The position numbers were made by a program, and so were the translations under genes. The notes under the pieces were generated by a model. It searched no databases. It worked only from the letters and a program-made list of their open reading frames with translations, and was not told the DNA's origin. Shown here piece by piece: positions 26,208 to 33,741 of a stretch of DNA of 33,741 nucleotides. Each line of letters begins with the position of its first letter. The first letter of the stretch is position 1. Location: assembly GCA_900315955.1 (NCBI GenBank), contig ONBC01000018.1:1-33741 (forward strand). Reading direction: 5' to 3'. The DNA comes from an uncultured Prevotella sp. (GTDB lineage: Bacteria > Bacteroidota > Bacteroidia > Bacteroidales > Bacteroidaceae).

Positions 26208-26242
26208 TTTGCACATTTCGTTATCTTGAAAGGTAACATTTG
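26208..26242 (+). promoter_or_regulatory. Possible promoter of the suf operon
   Basis: TTTG at 26208-26211 and TAACATTTG at 26234-26242 resemble the Bacteroidetes promoter but the -7 element has one extra base. It lies after the infB stop and upstream of sufB, where iron-sulfur genes would be expected to have their own control. Confidence 0.35.
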
Positions 26243-26255
26243 TGATTCATGATAG

Positions 26256-26284
26256 AGGTGGCACGGCTTTTGTTCGTGTCACCT
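26256..26284 (+). promoter_or_regulatory. Leader hairpin upstream of sufB
   Basis: AGGTGGCACG pairs with CGTGTCACCT (one G-U) around loop GCTTTTGTT. No T-run follows, so this is not a standard terminator. It lies between the candidate suf promoter and the start codon and may be a 5'-leader structure or mark the end of infB mRNA. Confidence 0.5.
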
Positions 26285-26322
26285 TGTATTAATTATACAT
26301 CTCTTAATATTATAGTTTTTAT

Positions 26323-27777
26323 ATGGAGATAAAACTCAAGAAGGAAAGCAACGACTTCGTCAAGGAGGTTGCCAACCAGAAATATGAATACGGCTTCACC
26401 ACGGATGTTCACACCGAGGTTATCCCTAAAGGTCTCAATGAGGATGTGGTAAGGCTCATTTCCAAGAAGAAAGGGGAGCCTGCGTGGCTGCTCGACTTCC
26501 GCCTGAAGGCGTACCGTTATTGGAAGACCCTGCCCGTTCCCACGTGGGGGCACGTTCACGTCCCGCCTATCGACTTCCAGGCGATATCCTATTATGCCGA
26601 CCCGTTGGCGAAGAAGCCCAAGAATAAGGAGATCGACCCGGAACTGGAGAAAACCTTCGACAAGCTCGGCATCCCTTTGGAGGAGCGCCTCGCGCTGAGT
26701 GGCACCGCTGTGGATGCCGTCATGGACTCCGTGTCCGTGAAGACGACGTTCAAGAAACAGTTGGCTGAGAAAGGCATCATCTTCATGTCTATCGGTGAGG
26801 CTGTGAGAGAGCATCCCGACCTCGTGAAGCAGTATCTGGGCAGTGTCGTGCCTTATCGTGACAATTTCTCTGCCGCTCTGAACTCGGCTGTGTTCAGTGA
26901 CGGTACGTTCGTATATATTCCCAAAGGGGTGCGCTGCCCGATGGAGCTGAGCAGTTACTTCCGCATCAACGCCCGCAATACCGGCCAGTTTGAGCGGACG
27001 CTTATCGTGGCGGACGACGACGCTTACGTCTCTTATCTTGAAGGGTGCACCGCTCCGATGTACGACGAGAACCAGTTGCACGCCGCTGTCGTGGAGATCG
27101 TCGTGATGAATAACGCCGAAGTGAAATACTCTACGGTGCAAAACTGGTATCCGGGCGATGAGCACGGAAAAGGTGGCGTGCTGAACCTTGTGACGAAGCG
27201 CGGCGAGTGTCGTGGCGTCAACTCCAAGCTGTCGTGGACCCAGGTGGAGACAGGTTCGGCTATCACGTGGAAATATCCTTCCTGTGTGCTCCGTGGCGAC
27301 AACTCGCAGGCTGAGTTCTACAGTGTCGCTGTGACGAATCATTATCAGGAGGCCGATACGGGTACGAAGATGATCCATATCGGTAAGAACACCAAGTCGA
27401 CGATCATCTCGAAAGGTATCTCCGCCGGACATTCGCAGAACAGTTACCGCGGTCTCGTCCGTGCTACTGCCAATGCTGACAACGCCCGCAACTACTCTTC
27501 CTGCGACTCCCTTCTCCTCGGTTCCGACTGTGGTGCCCACACCTTCCCTTACATGGATATCCATAACGACACGGCGGTCGTTGAGCATGAGGCTACGACC
27601 TCTAAAATCAGTGAGGATCAGCTTTTCTACTGCAACCAGCGTGGTATCCCTATGGAAGATGCCGTAGGACTCATTGTCAACGGCTATGCCAAGGAGGTGC
27701 TCAACAAACTCCCCATGGAGTTTGCCGTGGAGGCTCAGAAACTCCTCAGCGTCTCACTCGAAGGAACGGTGGGATAA
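26323..27777 (+). CDS. sufB: Fe-S cluster assembly scaffold protein SufB
   Basis: SufB is the core scaffold of the SUF system on which clusters are built, in complex with SufC and SufD. The 484-residue length is typical. Recognised segments include [22 protein letters not shown]-type [19 protein letters not shown], the beta-helix core [52 protein letters not shown], and [21 protein letters not shown] with the conserved cysteines. It heads the sufB-sufC-sufD-sufS cluster; a 285-base repeat-filled gap separates it from sufC. Confidence 0.97.
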   Translation: MEIKLKKESNDFVKEVANQKYEYGFTTDVHTEVIPKGLNEDVVRLISKKKGEPAWLLDFRLKAYRYWKTLPVPTWGHVHVPPIDFQAISYYADPLAKKPKNKEIDPELEKTFDKLGIPLEERLALSGTAVDAVMDSVSVKTTFKKQLAEKGIIFMSIGEAVREHPDLVKQYLGSVVPYRDNFSAALNSAVFSDGTFVYIPKGVRCPMELSSYFRINARNTGQFERTLIVADDDAYVSYLEGCTAPMYDENQLHAAVVEIVVMNNAEVKYSTVQNWYPGDEHGKGGVLNLVTKRGECRGVNSKLSWTQVETGSAITWKYPSCVLRGDNSQAEFYSVAVTNHYQEADTGTKMIHIGKNTKSTIISKGISAGHSQNSYRGLVRATANADNARNYSSCDSLLLGSDCGAHTFPYMDIHNDTAVVEHEATTSKISEDQLFYCNQRGIPMEDAVGLIVNGYAKEVLNKLPMEFAVEAQKLLSVSLEGTVG

Positions 27778-27780
27778 TAA

Positions 27781-28051
27781 GGAGTTAAGAGTTAAGAGTG
27801 AGGAGTGAGGAATTAGGAATTAGGAGTTTGATGTTGGAAGTCTTTATATGATGATTGTTTAGAGCTCAAAAAGCTCTTTAACTCTATAACAAAAAAAACA
27901 AGAGAAAACGATAATAATAAATGAAAAGGGAGCGGAAGATGGTGAGCAGGAACAACTCCTAACTCCTATCTCCTAACTAAAAGAAATAAACAAGGGAGCG
28001 GAAGGTGGTGAGCAGGAACAACTCCTAACTCCTATCTCCTAACTCCTAACT
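27781..28051 (+). repeat. Inverted 7-nt repeat tracts and 53-base direct repeat between sufB and sufC
   Basis: Seven consecutive 7-mers of type GGAGTTA/AGAGTGA/GGAATTA fill 27781-27829. Opposite-strand 7-mers AACTCCT/ATCTCCT occur at 27954-27978 and 28020-28051. The latter two tracts are each preceded by AGGGAGCGGAAG(A/G)TGGTGAG, making a direct repeat (27926-27978 and 27992-28051, offset 66) that differs by one heptad and one base. The two orientations could pair in the sufB-sufC mRNA. A small hairpin AGAGCT/AGCTCT (27861-27877) lies in between. Confidence 0.85.
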
Positions 28052-28062
28052 AAGAAAAAGTT

Positions 28063-28830
<768 letters not shown>

Positions 28831-28838
28831 GAAGTATT

Positions 28839-30182
28839 ATGGCAAGTGAAAAACAATATATAGATCTTTATGAGCAGTCGAGAGCGATGATCAATGCTCA
28901 CTCCTCGGCTGTGATGAACGAGATTCGTGAGACTGCTTTCGAGGACTTCAAGCGGCAGGGGTTCCCCTCACGAAAGGTAGAGCGGTATAAGTATACCGAC
29001 ATGGATAAGCTGTTTGAGCCCGATTACGGTGTCAATGTCAACCGGGTGGAGTTTCCCATCAATCCCTACAGCGTCTTCAGTTGTGACGTGCCGAACCTTT
29101 CGACATCGCTCTATTTCGTCGTCAACGACTCCTTCTATAAAAAGGCATTGCCGAAAGTAGGACTGCCGGAAGGCGTGGGGGTGATGAGCCTGAAGGATGC
29201 CTCGGAGAAAGATCCCGAGACGATCGCAAAATATTATGGCAAGATCGCCAAGACCTCGGAGGATGCTGTCACCGCATTGAATACGATGTTAGCTCAGGAC
29301 GGACTCTTCATCCATGTAGCGAAGAACGTGAAGGTGGACCGCAGTATCCAAGTGGTGAATATCCTCCGCTCCGATGTCGACCTCATGGTGAACCGTCGCG
29401 TGCTTATCGTCATGGACGAGGGAGCTGAAGCTAAGCTGCTCTTCTGCGACGACTCCGCTGACGACCGTCATTTCCTCGGCACACAGGTCATTGAGGCTTA
29501 TGTGGGAGAGAACGCCAGTCTGGATCTTTACTGTCTAGAGGAGACGCATGAAAAGAACACACGCGTGAGCAATGTCTATGTCGACCAGCAGGCTAACAGC
29601 CGGCTCAACCACAATGTCATCACGTTGCAGAACGGTATCACGCGCAACAAACTCGACCTCGTGTTCAAAGGCGAGGGAGCCGAATGCTGGTGCAACGGCT
29701 GTGTCATCGCAGACAAGAGCCAGCATGTAGACAACAATACGCTCATCGACCATCAGGTGGGTCACTGCGTCTCGCACGAACTCTATAAGTATGTGTTGGA
29801 CGACAAGGCTGTCGGAGCGTTCGCCGGAAGGGTGCTCGTTCGTCATGGCTCACAGAAGACGGAGTCGGACGAACGTAATCAGAACCTCGTCATGACCAAG
29901 CAGGCCCGTATGTTCACCCAGCCGATGCTGGAGATCTACGCCGACGACGTGAAATGCTCGCACGGCTCGACAGTGGGACAGCTCAACGATGCGGCTATGT
30001 TCTATATGCAGCAGCGGGGCATCGATGAGCACGAGGCCAAGCTGTTGTTGGAGTTCGCCTTCATTGGTGAGGTCATCGACCGGATTAAGTTGGAGCCATT
30101 GCGTGACCGTCTGCATCAGTTGGTGGAGAAACGTTTCCGCGGTGAGCTCGGCAGGTGCAGCAACTGCCAGATTTGCAAGTAA
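28839..30182 (+). CDS. sufD: Fe-S cluster assembly protein SufD
   Basis: SufD pairs with SufB and is needed for iron acquisition by the scaffold. The 447-residue protein has the N-terminal helical region with FKRQGFPSRKVERYKYTD, the central beta helix (NRRVLIVMDEGAEAKLLFCDDSAD ... YVGENASLDLYCLEE), and the C-terminal core AGRVLVRHGSQKTESDERNQNLVMTKQARMFTQPMLEIYADDVKCSHG with the conserved histidine. It ends in a Cys-rich tail (CSNCQICK). It is tightly linked to sufC. Confidence 0.97.
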   Translation: MASEKQYIDLYEQSRAMINAHSSAVMNEIRETAFEDFKRQGFPSRKVERYKYTDMDKLFEPDYGVNVNRVEFPINPYSVFSCDVPNLSTSLYFVVNDSFYKKALPKVGLPEGVGVMSLKDASEKDPETIAKYYGKIAKTSEDAVTALNTMLAQDGLFIHVAKNVKVDRSIQVVNILRSDVDLMVNRRVLIVMDEGAEAKLLFCDDSADDRHFLGTQVIEAYVGENASLDLYCLEETHEKNTRVSNVYVDQQANSRLNHNVITLQNGITRNKLDLVFKGEGAECWCNGCVIADKSQHVDNNTLIDHQVGHCVSHELYKYVLDDKAVGAFAGRVLVRHGSQKTESDERNQNLVMTKQARMFTQPMLEIYADDVKCSHGSTVGQLNDAAMFYMQQRGIDEHEAKLLLEFAFIGEVIDRIKLEPLRDRLHQLVEKRFRGELGRCSNCQICK

Positions 30183-30190
30183 TAATTCTT

Positions 30191-30251
30191 AGTTTGGAAG
30201 TTTGGAAGTTCTGAAGTTTGGAAGTTCTGAAGTTTGGAAGTCCGGACTTCC
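30191..30251 (+). repeat. Degenerate 8-nt tandem repeat ending in a palindrome, between sufD and sufS
   Basis: Seven 8-mers follow one another from 30191 to 30246: AGTTTGGA twice, AGTTCTGA, AGTTTGGA, AGTTCTGA, AGTTTGGA, AGTCCGGA. The last runs into a perfect 16-base palindrome GGAAGTCCGGACTTCC (30236-30251). The tract fills most of the gap before sufS. Confidence 0.85.
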
Positions 30252-30270
30252 TGACTTCGATAATAAATAG

Positions 30271-31515
30271 ATGATGTACGATATAGATAAGGTGGGGGAG
30301 GACTTCCCTATATTGAGCCGTAAGGTTCATGATAAGCCTTTGGTTTATCTCGACAATGCCGCAACGACACAGAAGCCGCTGTGCGTGCTCGACGCCATGC
30401 GTGAGGAGTATCTCAATGCGAACGCCAATGTGCACCGTGGGGTGCACTACCTCAGTGTGAAAGCCACGGAGCTGCATGAGCAGGCGCGTGAGACGGTCCG
30501 CCGGTTCCTCAATGCCAAGAGCACGACGGAGATAGTTTTCACCCGGGGCACCACAGAAGGGCTGAACCTCATCGCTGCCACGTTCAGTGAGGCGATGATG
30601 CAGCCGGGCGATGAAGTGATCGTCTCTGTCATGGAGCATCATTCCAATATCGTGCCCTGGCAGTTGGCTGCACAACGTAAAGGCATCAAGCTGCGTGTCA
30701 TCCCCATGAGTGACGACGGCATCCTCGACCTTGAGGCTTATAAAAAATTGTTCAATGAGAAAACAAAGCTCGTCAGTGTCACACAGGTCAGCAATGTCTT
30801 AGGTACGATCAATCCCGTGTCGGATATCATTAGGACCGCGCATGAGCATGACGTGCCTTGCATGGTAGATGGGGCACAGAGTGCTCCGCACATGAAGGTA
30901 GACGTGCAGCAACTCGACTGCGACTTCTTTGTGTGCAGTGGGCATAAGATGTACGGTCCTACAGGCATCGGGGTGCTCTACGGCAAGGAAGAATGGCTTG
31001 AGAAGTTGCCGCCGTATCAGGGGGGCGGTGAGATGATCGAGCATGTCAGCTTTGAGAAGACGACGTTTGAGAAGCCGCCTTTGAAGTTTGAGGCGGGCAC
31101 TCCCGACTACATCGCTTCTCATGGGCTTGCGGTGGCTATCAACTACATGGAGCAGCTCGGCATGGACAATATCGAAAAACATGAGCAGGAGTTGACCGCC
31201 TATGCCATCCAGCGTCTTTCGAAGATCGACGGTATGCATATTTATGGTCCGACATCCCTTCAGCCTTCTCTTCTCACGCCTCCGTGTCACGACGCAGTCG
31301 TTAGTTTCAATGTCGGAAACATCCATCACATGGATATGGGAACGTTGCTCGACCAGCTCGGCATTGCTGTCCGCACAGGTCATCATTGTGCCCAGCCTCT
31401 GATGGATCGCTTAGGTGTCCTCGGCACCGTCCGTGCCTCTTTCGCGCTCTACAATACGAAGGAAGAGATCGACCGGTTAGCAGAAGGCATAGAACGCGTC
31501 AGTAAGATGTTCTGA
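30271..31515 (+). CDS. sufS: Cysteine desulfurase SufS
   Basis: SufS is the PLP enzyme that takes sulfur from cysteine for cluster assembly. The protein has 414 residues. The PLP lysine is Lys226 in CSGHKMYGPTG, matching E. coli SufS numbering, and the persulfide cysteine is Cys373 in RTGHHCAQPLM. YLDNAATTQKP, VSVMEHHSNIVPW and VDGAQSAPH are further group II signatures. The start has two ATGs in a row; 30271 was kept. No sufE or sufU is visible nearby, so the sulfur acceptor must be encoded elsewhere. Confidence 0.97.
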   Translation: MMYDIDKVGEDFPILSRKVHDKPLVYLDNAATTQKPLCVLDAMREEYLNANANVHRGVHYLSVKATELHEQARETVRRFLNAKSTTEIVFTRGTTEGLNLIAATFSEAMMQPGDEVIVSVMEHHSNIVPWQLAAQRKGIKLRVIPMSDDGILDLEAYKKLFNEKTKLVSVTQVSNVLGTINPVSDIIRTAHEHDVPCMVDGAQSAPHMKVDVQQLDCDFFVCSGHKMYGPTGIGVLYGKEEWLEKLPPYQGGGEMIEHVSFEKTTFEKPPLKFEAGTPDYIASHGLAVAINYMEQLGMDNIEKHEQELTAYAIQRLSKIDGMHIYGPTSLQPSLLTPPCHDAVVSFNVGNIHHMDMGTLLDQLGIAVRTGHHCAQPLMDRLGVLGTVRASFALYNTKEEIDRLAEGIERVSKMF

Positions 31516-31561
31516 AGCATGAGTCAGATATTCCATCGTAACGACTTTGACAATCTGAGGG

Positions 31562-32278
31562 ATGCGTGAAAAAGAAAAGTTGTTGCCCCATTATTACGAT
31601 GGGGTAGTGGAGGCAGGATGCGATGAGGCGGGGCGTGGCTGCCTCGCTGGCAGCGTCTATGCTGCTGCCGTCATCCTGCCACCCGACTACGACAACCCGG
31701 CATTGAACGACTCTAAGAAGTTGTCGGAGAAGAAGCGTTATGCCTTGCGTGAGCAGATCCAGCACGATGCGCTGGCATGGGCTGTAGGTATCGTGACACC
31801 GGAGGAGATCGATGAAGTAAATATCCTCCATGCTTCTTTTCTTGCCATGCACCGTGCCCTGGCGCAGCTTAGTGTCTGGCCCGAAGCCCTTATCATCGAC
31901 GGCAATCGTTTCGATGCCCAGCCGAGGCTTCCCCATGGTGGTTTTTGGCCGTCCTGGCTTCAGAGAACCGCAGGTGCCTCTTGCCAACAAGTTGATTCTT
32001 CACTTATCCATCTTCCCTCTTCACTTCCTTTCTCTTGCATTGTCCATGGCGATGCCAAATACCAGGCCATTGCTGCTGCCTCTATCCTTGCCAAGACGTA
32101 TCGTGACGATTATATGAACCGGTTGGACGAGGAGTTTCCTATGTACGACTGGCGGAAGAACAAGGGCTACCCCACAAAGGAGCACCGCGCCGCCATTGCG
32201 GAGTATGGCGTCACGAATTATCATCGCAAGAGTTTTAACCTCTACGGAGACCGTCAGCTCGAATTAAAGTTTGAGTGA
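31562..32278 (+). CDS. rnhB: Ribonuclease HII with an unusual internal insertion
   Basis: RNase HII removes RNA from RNA-DNA hybrids and misincorporated ribonucleotides. The catalytic residues are present: Asp21 and Glu22 in AGCDEAGRG, Asp113 in LIIDGNRF, and Asp182 in [10 protein letters not shown]. The protein is 238 residues, about 35 longer than usual. The excess lies at about 118-156, between NRF and [10 protein letters not shown], where relatives have only a short PY..IPH linker. The inserted stretch ([16 protein letters not shown] ... [11 protein letters not shown]) is partly encoded by a 7-base repeat tract at 31999-32033. The frame is kept. The enzyme probably still folds, since the insert falls in a loop, but this is inference. 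Confidence 0.92.
   Translation: MREKEKLLPHYYDGVVEAGCDEAGRGCLAGSVYAAAVILPPDYDNPALNDSKKLSEKKRYALREQIQHDALAWAVGIVTPEEIDEVNILHASFLAMHRALAQLSVWPEALIIDGNRFDAQPRLPHGGFWPSWLQRTAGASCQQVDSSLIHLPSSLPFSCIVHGDAKYQAIAAASILAKTYRDDYMNRLDEEFPMYDWRKNKGYPTKEHRAAIAEYGVTNYHRKSFNLYGDRQLELKFE
31999..32033 (+). repeat. Degenerate heptad tract inside rnhB
   Basis: TTCACTT, ATCCATC, TTCCCTC, TTCACTT and CCTTTCT follow in 7-base steps, resembling the intergenic heptad tracts in strand bias and period. Five units equal 35 bases, so the reading frame is preserved only together with the flanking inserted bases. Confidence 0.5.
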
Positions 32279-32307
32279 GATGGTTTGTGTAATAGGGTCC
32301 GTGCAAT

Positions 32308-33219
32308 ATGTCAAACGATTCTACTAAATCCTTCTTTCATTGGCTCGATGTCATCAAGGCCATAGCCGGTGACGAGAGCCTTCCTGCCACAGCCGTTGCT
32401 GAGATCCTCGGTACAAGCACGCGCAATGCCTATTATGTCCTGAAGGCATTGGGCGAGTATGGTTTTATCGTCAATCACCAATATGGAGGCTATAATATCG
32501 ATGCCGACTCTCCCTTCTTTCAGAACATACGTGAGGCGGTCAACTTCAATGCTGACCAAGTGAATTATCTTTATCGGCTTTTGCTGAGGCAGAACACAGA
32601 GGATCCTATGGTCGGTGGCATCTTAGCGAAGTTTCAGCGTTATTATCATCTCTATTTGCGTCCTAAGGATAAGAAGAGTTTTGAACCTTATAAAAACTTC
32701 CAGTTGCTCAAGAGAGCCATAGAGCAGCATAAGAGCGTTATTTTGCACGATTATGCTTCCTCCAACAGTTTGTCGGTGAAAGACCGTTATGTGGAGCCGT
32801 TCATGTTCTTAGGCGACGGAGCGGACATTCGCGCCTATGAACCGTCGTCGGAGAAGAACAAGACCTATAAGCTCTCGCGTATCAAAACTGTTGAGGTGCT
32901 GAACAAACCGTGGATCTATGCCGATAAGCATAAGGATGCTTTCACGGATATGTTTCTCTATAGTGGGGAGGTGCGCCATCATATCCGGCTCCTTTTTGAT
33001 GTCTCTGCTTACAATTTTATGAAGGAGGAGTACCCGCATGCAGAAAAGTATCTCTATCAGTATGATGACCAAATCCATTGGTTTTTTGATACGGACATCG
33101 CCAACTATGAGGGTATCGGTCGTTTCATTCTTGGGCTTTACGACCACATTGAAGTTTTGGAGGATGCGGGTCTCAAAGCTTATCTGAAGGAAAAAATAAG
33201 AAGGATGAGAACGTATTAA
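32308..33219 (+). CDS. WYL-domain transcriptional regulator
   Basis: The 303-residue protein has an N-terminal winged helix (about 10-62, LPATAVAEILGTSTRNAYYVLKALGEYGFI) and a WYL-type ligand-sensing region (about 130-215, LKRAIEQHKSVILHDYASSNS ... VEPFMFLGDGADIRAYEPSSEKNKTYKLSRIKTVEVL), followed by a C-terminal extension that ends in LKEKIRRMRTY. WYL proteins bind nucleic acids or nucleotides and often control defence or DNA-damage genes, but nothing here points to a specific target. Its stop codon overlaps the stop of the convergent nuclease gene (TTAA at 33216-33219). Confidence 0.85.
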   Translation: MSNDSTKSFFHWLDVIKAIAGDESLPATAVAEILGTSTRNAYYVLKALGEYGFIVNHQYGGYNIDADSPFFQNIREAVNFNADQVNYLYRLLLRQNTEDPMVGGILAKFQRYYHLYLRPKDKKSFEPYKNFQLLKRAIEQHKSVILHDYASSNSLSVKDRYVEPFMFLGDGADIRAYEPSSEKNKTYKLSRIKTVEVLNKPWIYADKHKDAFTDMFLYSGEVRHHIRLLFDVSAYNFMKEEYPHAEKYLYQYDDQIHWFFDTDIANYEGIGRFILGLYDHIEVLEDAGLKAYLKEKIRRMRTY

Positions 33220-33741
33220 GTCGGTACCTCGTCAAACCTCACGAGGTCGTAGCCTTTGATCTGTATCACGATGGCGTGGAGTTGTGTGCCGTGGAGCATG
33301 CTCCGCAGCTTTTTGTCGGCAGCATAACCTTTTATCTGTTCAACAGCTTCTTCCCATTGTTTCGCAGCTTCTGCTTCGGTGGCATCGGTCTTGAGATATT
33401 TCAGCTCAAGGATATAGCTGTGGGCCACCATCGGATAAGTGAGGTAGTTGGGCAGAAGGAAGAAGTCGCAATAGCCATGGGAGAACTCCATCTCCGGAGC
33501 CACTTGATAATAGTTGGTCAGCGTCAGGTAAGCGTTCATGAAGCCCTGCAGGTTGCGCTCACCCTCGATGAGCTGCCGTACCGCCGTGGTGTCGTGGTAA
33601 GCCTTGCAGATAAACTCGATGAGCGGTCGCCAGTCGCCATGTAGAGCGGCACGACCATAGCGAAGACTCAACTCTGAAGTCTTCACGGGCGCTATAGTAT
33701 TGTATTCGTCAAGGAGATAATGATAATATTGCAGCCGTACA
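33216..33741 (-). CDS. AAA-ATPase/PD-(D/E)XK nuclease family protein, 3' part (cut by right edge)
   Basis: The minus-strand frame is open from the stop at 33216 to the window edge and continues upstream of the GTG at 33686 as VRLQYYHYLLDEYNTIAP, so the true start lies outside. The visible 174 residues form a PD-(D/E)XK nuclease domain of the type found at the C-terminus of Bacteroidetes AAA-ATPase-like proteins (DUF1703). GYCDFFLLPN supplies the Asp, SYILELKYLK supplies the E-x-K pair, and KQWEEAVEQIKGYA is the following helix. The cellular role of this family is unsettled. Confidence 0.85.
   Translation of the reverse strand, partial: VRLQYYHYLLDEYNTIAPVKTSELSLRYGRAALHGDWRPLIEFICKAYHDTTAVRQLIEGERNLQGFMNAYLTLTNYYQVAPEMEFSHGYCDFFLLPNYLTYPMVAHSYILELKYLKTDATEAEAAKQWEEAVEQIKGYAADKKLRSMLHGTQLHAIVIQIKGYDLVRFDEVPT

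Noticed and set aside
26293-27588. 431-codon minus-strand frame opposite sufB
   Set aside because: Long only because of the codon bias of sufB; the sufB reading has complete family motifs.
27781-28051. Possible CRISPR or attachment site between sufB and sufC
   Set aside because: There are only two copies of the 53-base direct repeat, no integrase gene, and the internal structure is a simple heptad repeat.
31519-31569. 16-codon plus-strand frame [16 protein letters not shown] overlapping the rnhB start
   Set aside because: It could be a coupled leader peptide because its TGA overlaps the rnhB start region, but there is no independent evidence beyond the open frame.

Overview
The window looks like chromosomal DNA of a Bacteroidales bacterium, most likely Prevotellaceae. 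The evidence is a SusC/SusD pair leading a polysaccharide utilization locus (PUL), Bacteroidetes-type promoters (TTTG around -33, TAnnTTTGC around -7), a Por-type C-terminal tail on a secreted protein, and the gene order rimP-nusA-infB followed by sufBCDS. The species cannot be named from this alone.

Layout. Positions 1-632 hold no convincing gene, but the left edge is a structured dispersed repeat whose partner lies at 20841-21050. Positions 633-1991 are an IS3-family insertion sequence on the minus strand; its orfA is intact with a classic A_AAA_AAG slippery site, and its orfB is broken by two frame changes. Positions 2176-14777 are a seven-gene PUL read as one operon: SusC with an STN domain, SusD, a clan GH-A hydrolase, a GH5-derived lipoprotein that has lost its whole active site, a fimbrillin/GLUG lipoprotein, an intact GH5 and a two-discoidin secreted protein. 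A terminator-like hairpin follows. The target glycan cannot be proven; GH5-type enzymes suggest a beta-linked glucan or similar polymer. A small peptide gene with an in-frame TAG at codon 3 (14845-15045) sits between the PUL and the rest.

From about 15.1 kb the sequence looks more GC-rich and carries mostly housekeeping genes: a sodium:solute symporter with an almost leaderless start, ruvB, coaD, ybeY, a GH97 glycosidase, rimP-nusA-infB behind a strong promoter and an attenuator-like hairpin, the SUF iron-sulfur assembly operon (sufB, sufC, sufD, sufS), rnhB, a WYL regulator, and on the minus strand the 3' part of a gene for an AAA-ATPase/PD-(D/E)XK nuclease that runs off the right edge.

The least ordinary signals are: (1) the GH5 pseudoenzyme lipoprotein encoded next to an active relative, which may have become a surface glycan-binding protein; (2) a two-copy dispersed repeat with a near-invariant head and unrelated palindromic tails; (3) degenerate 7-nt and 8-nt tandem repeats placed in gaps between housekeeping genes, with a similar tract apparently domesticated inside rnhB; (4) a terminator-like hairpin between the rimP-nusA-infB promoter and the first start codon. 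All calls come from reading the sequence and translations; no database search was possible.
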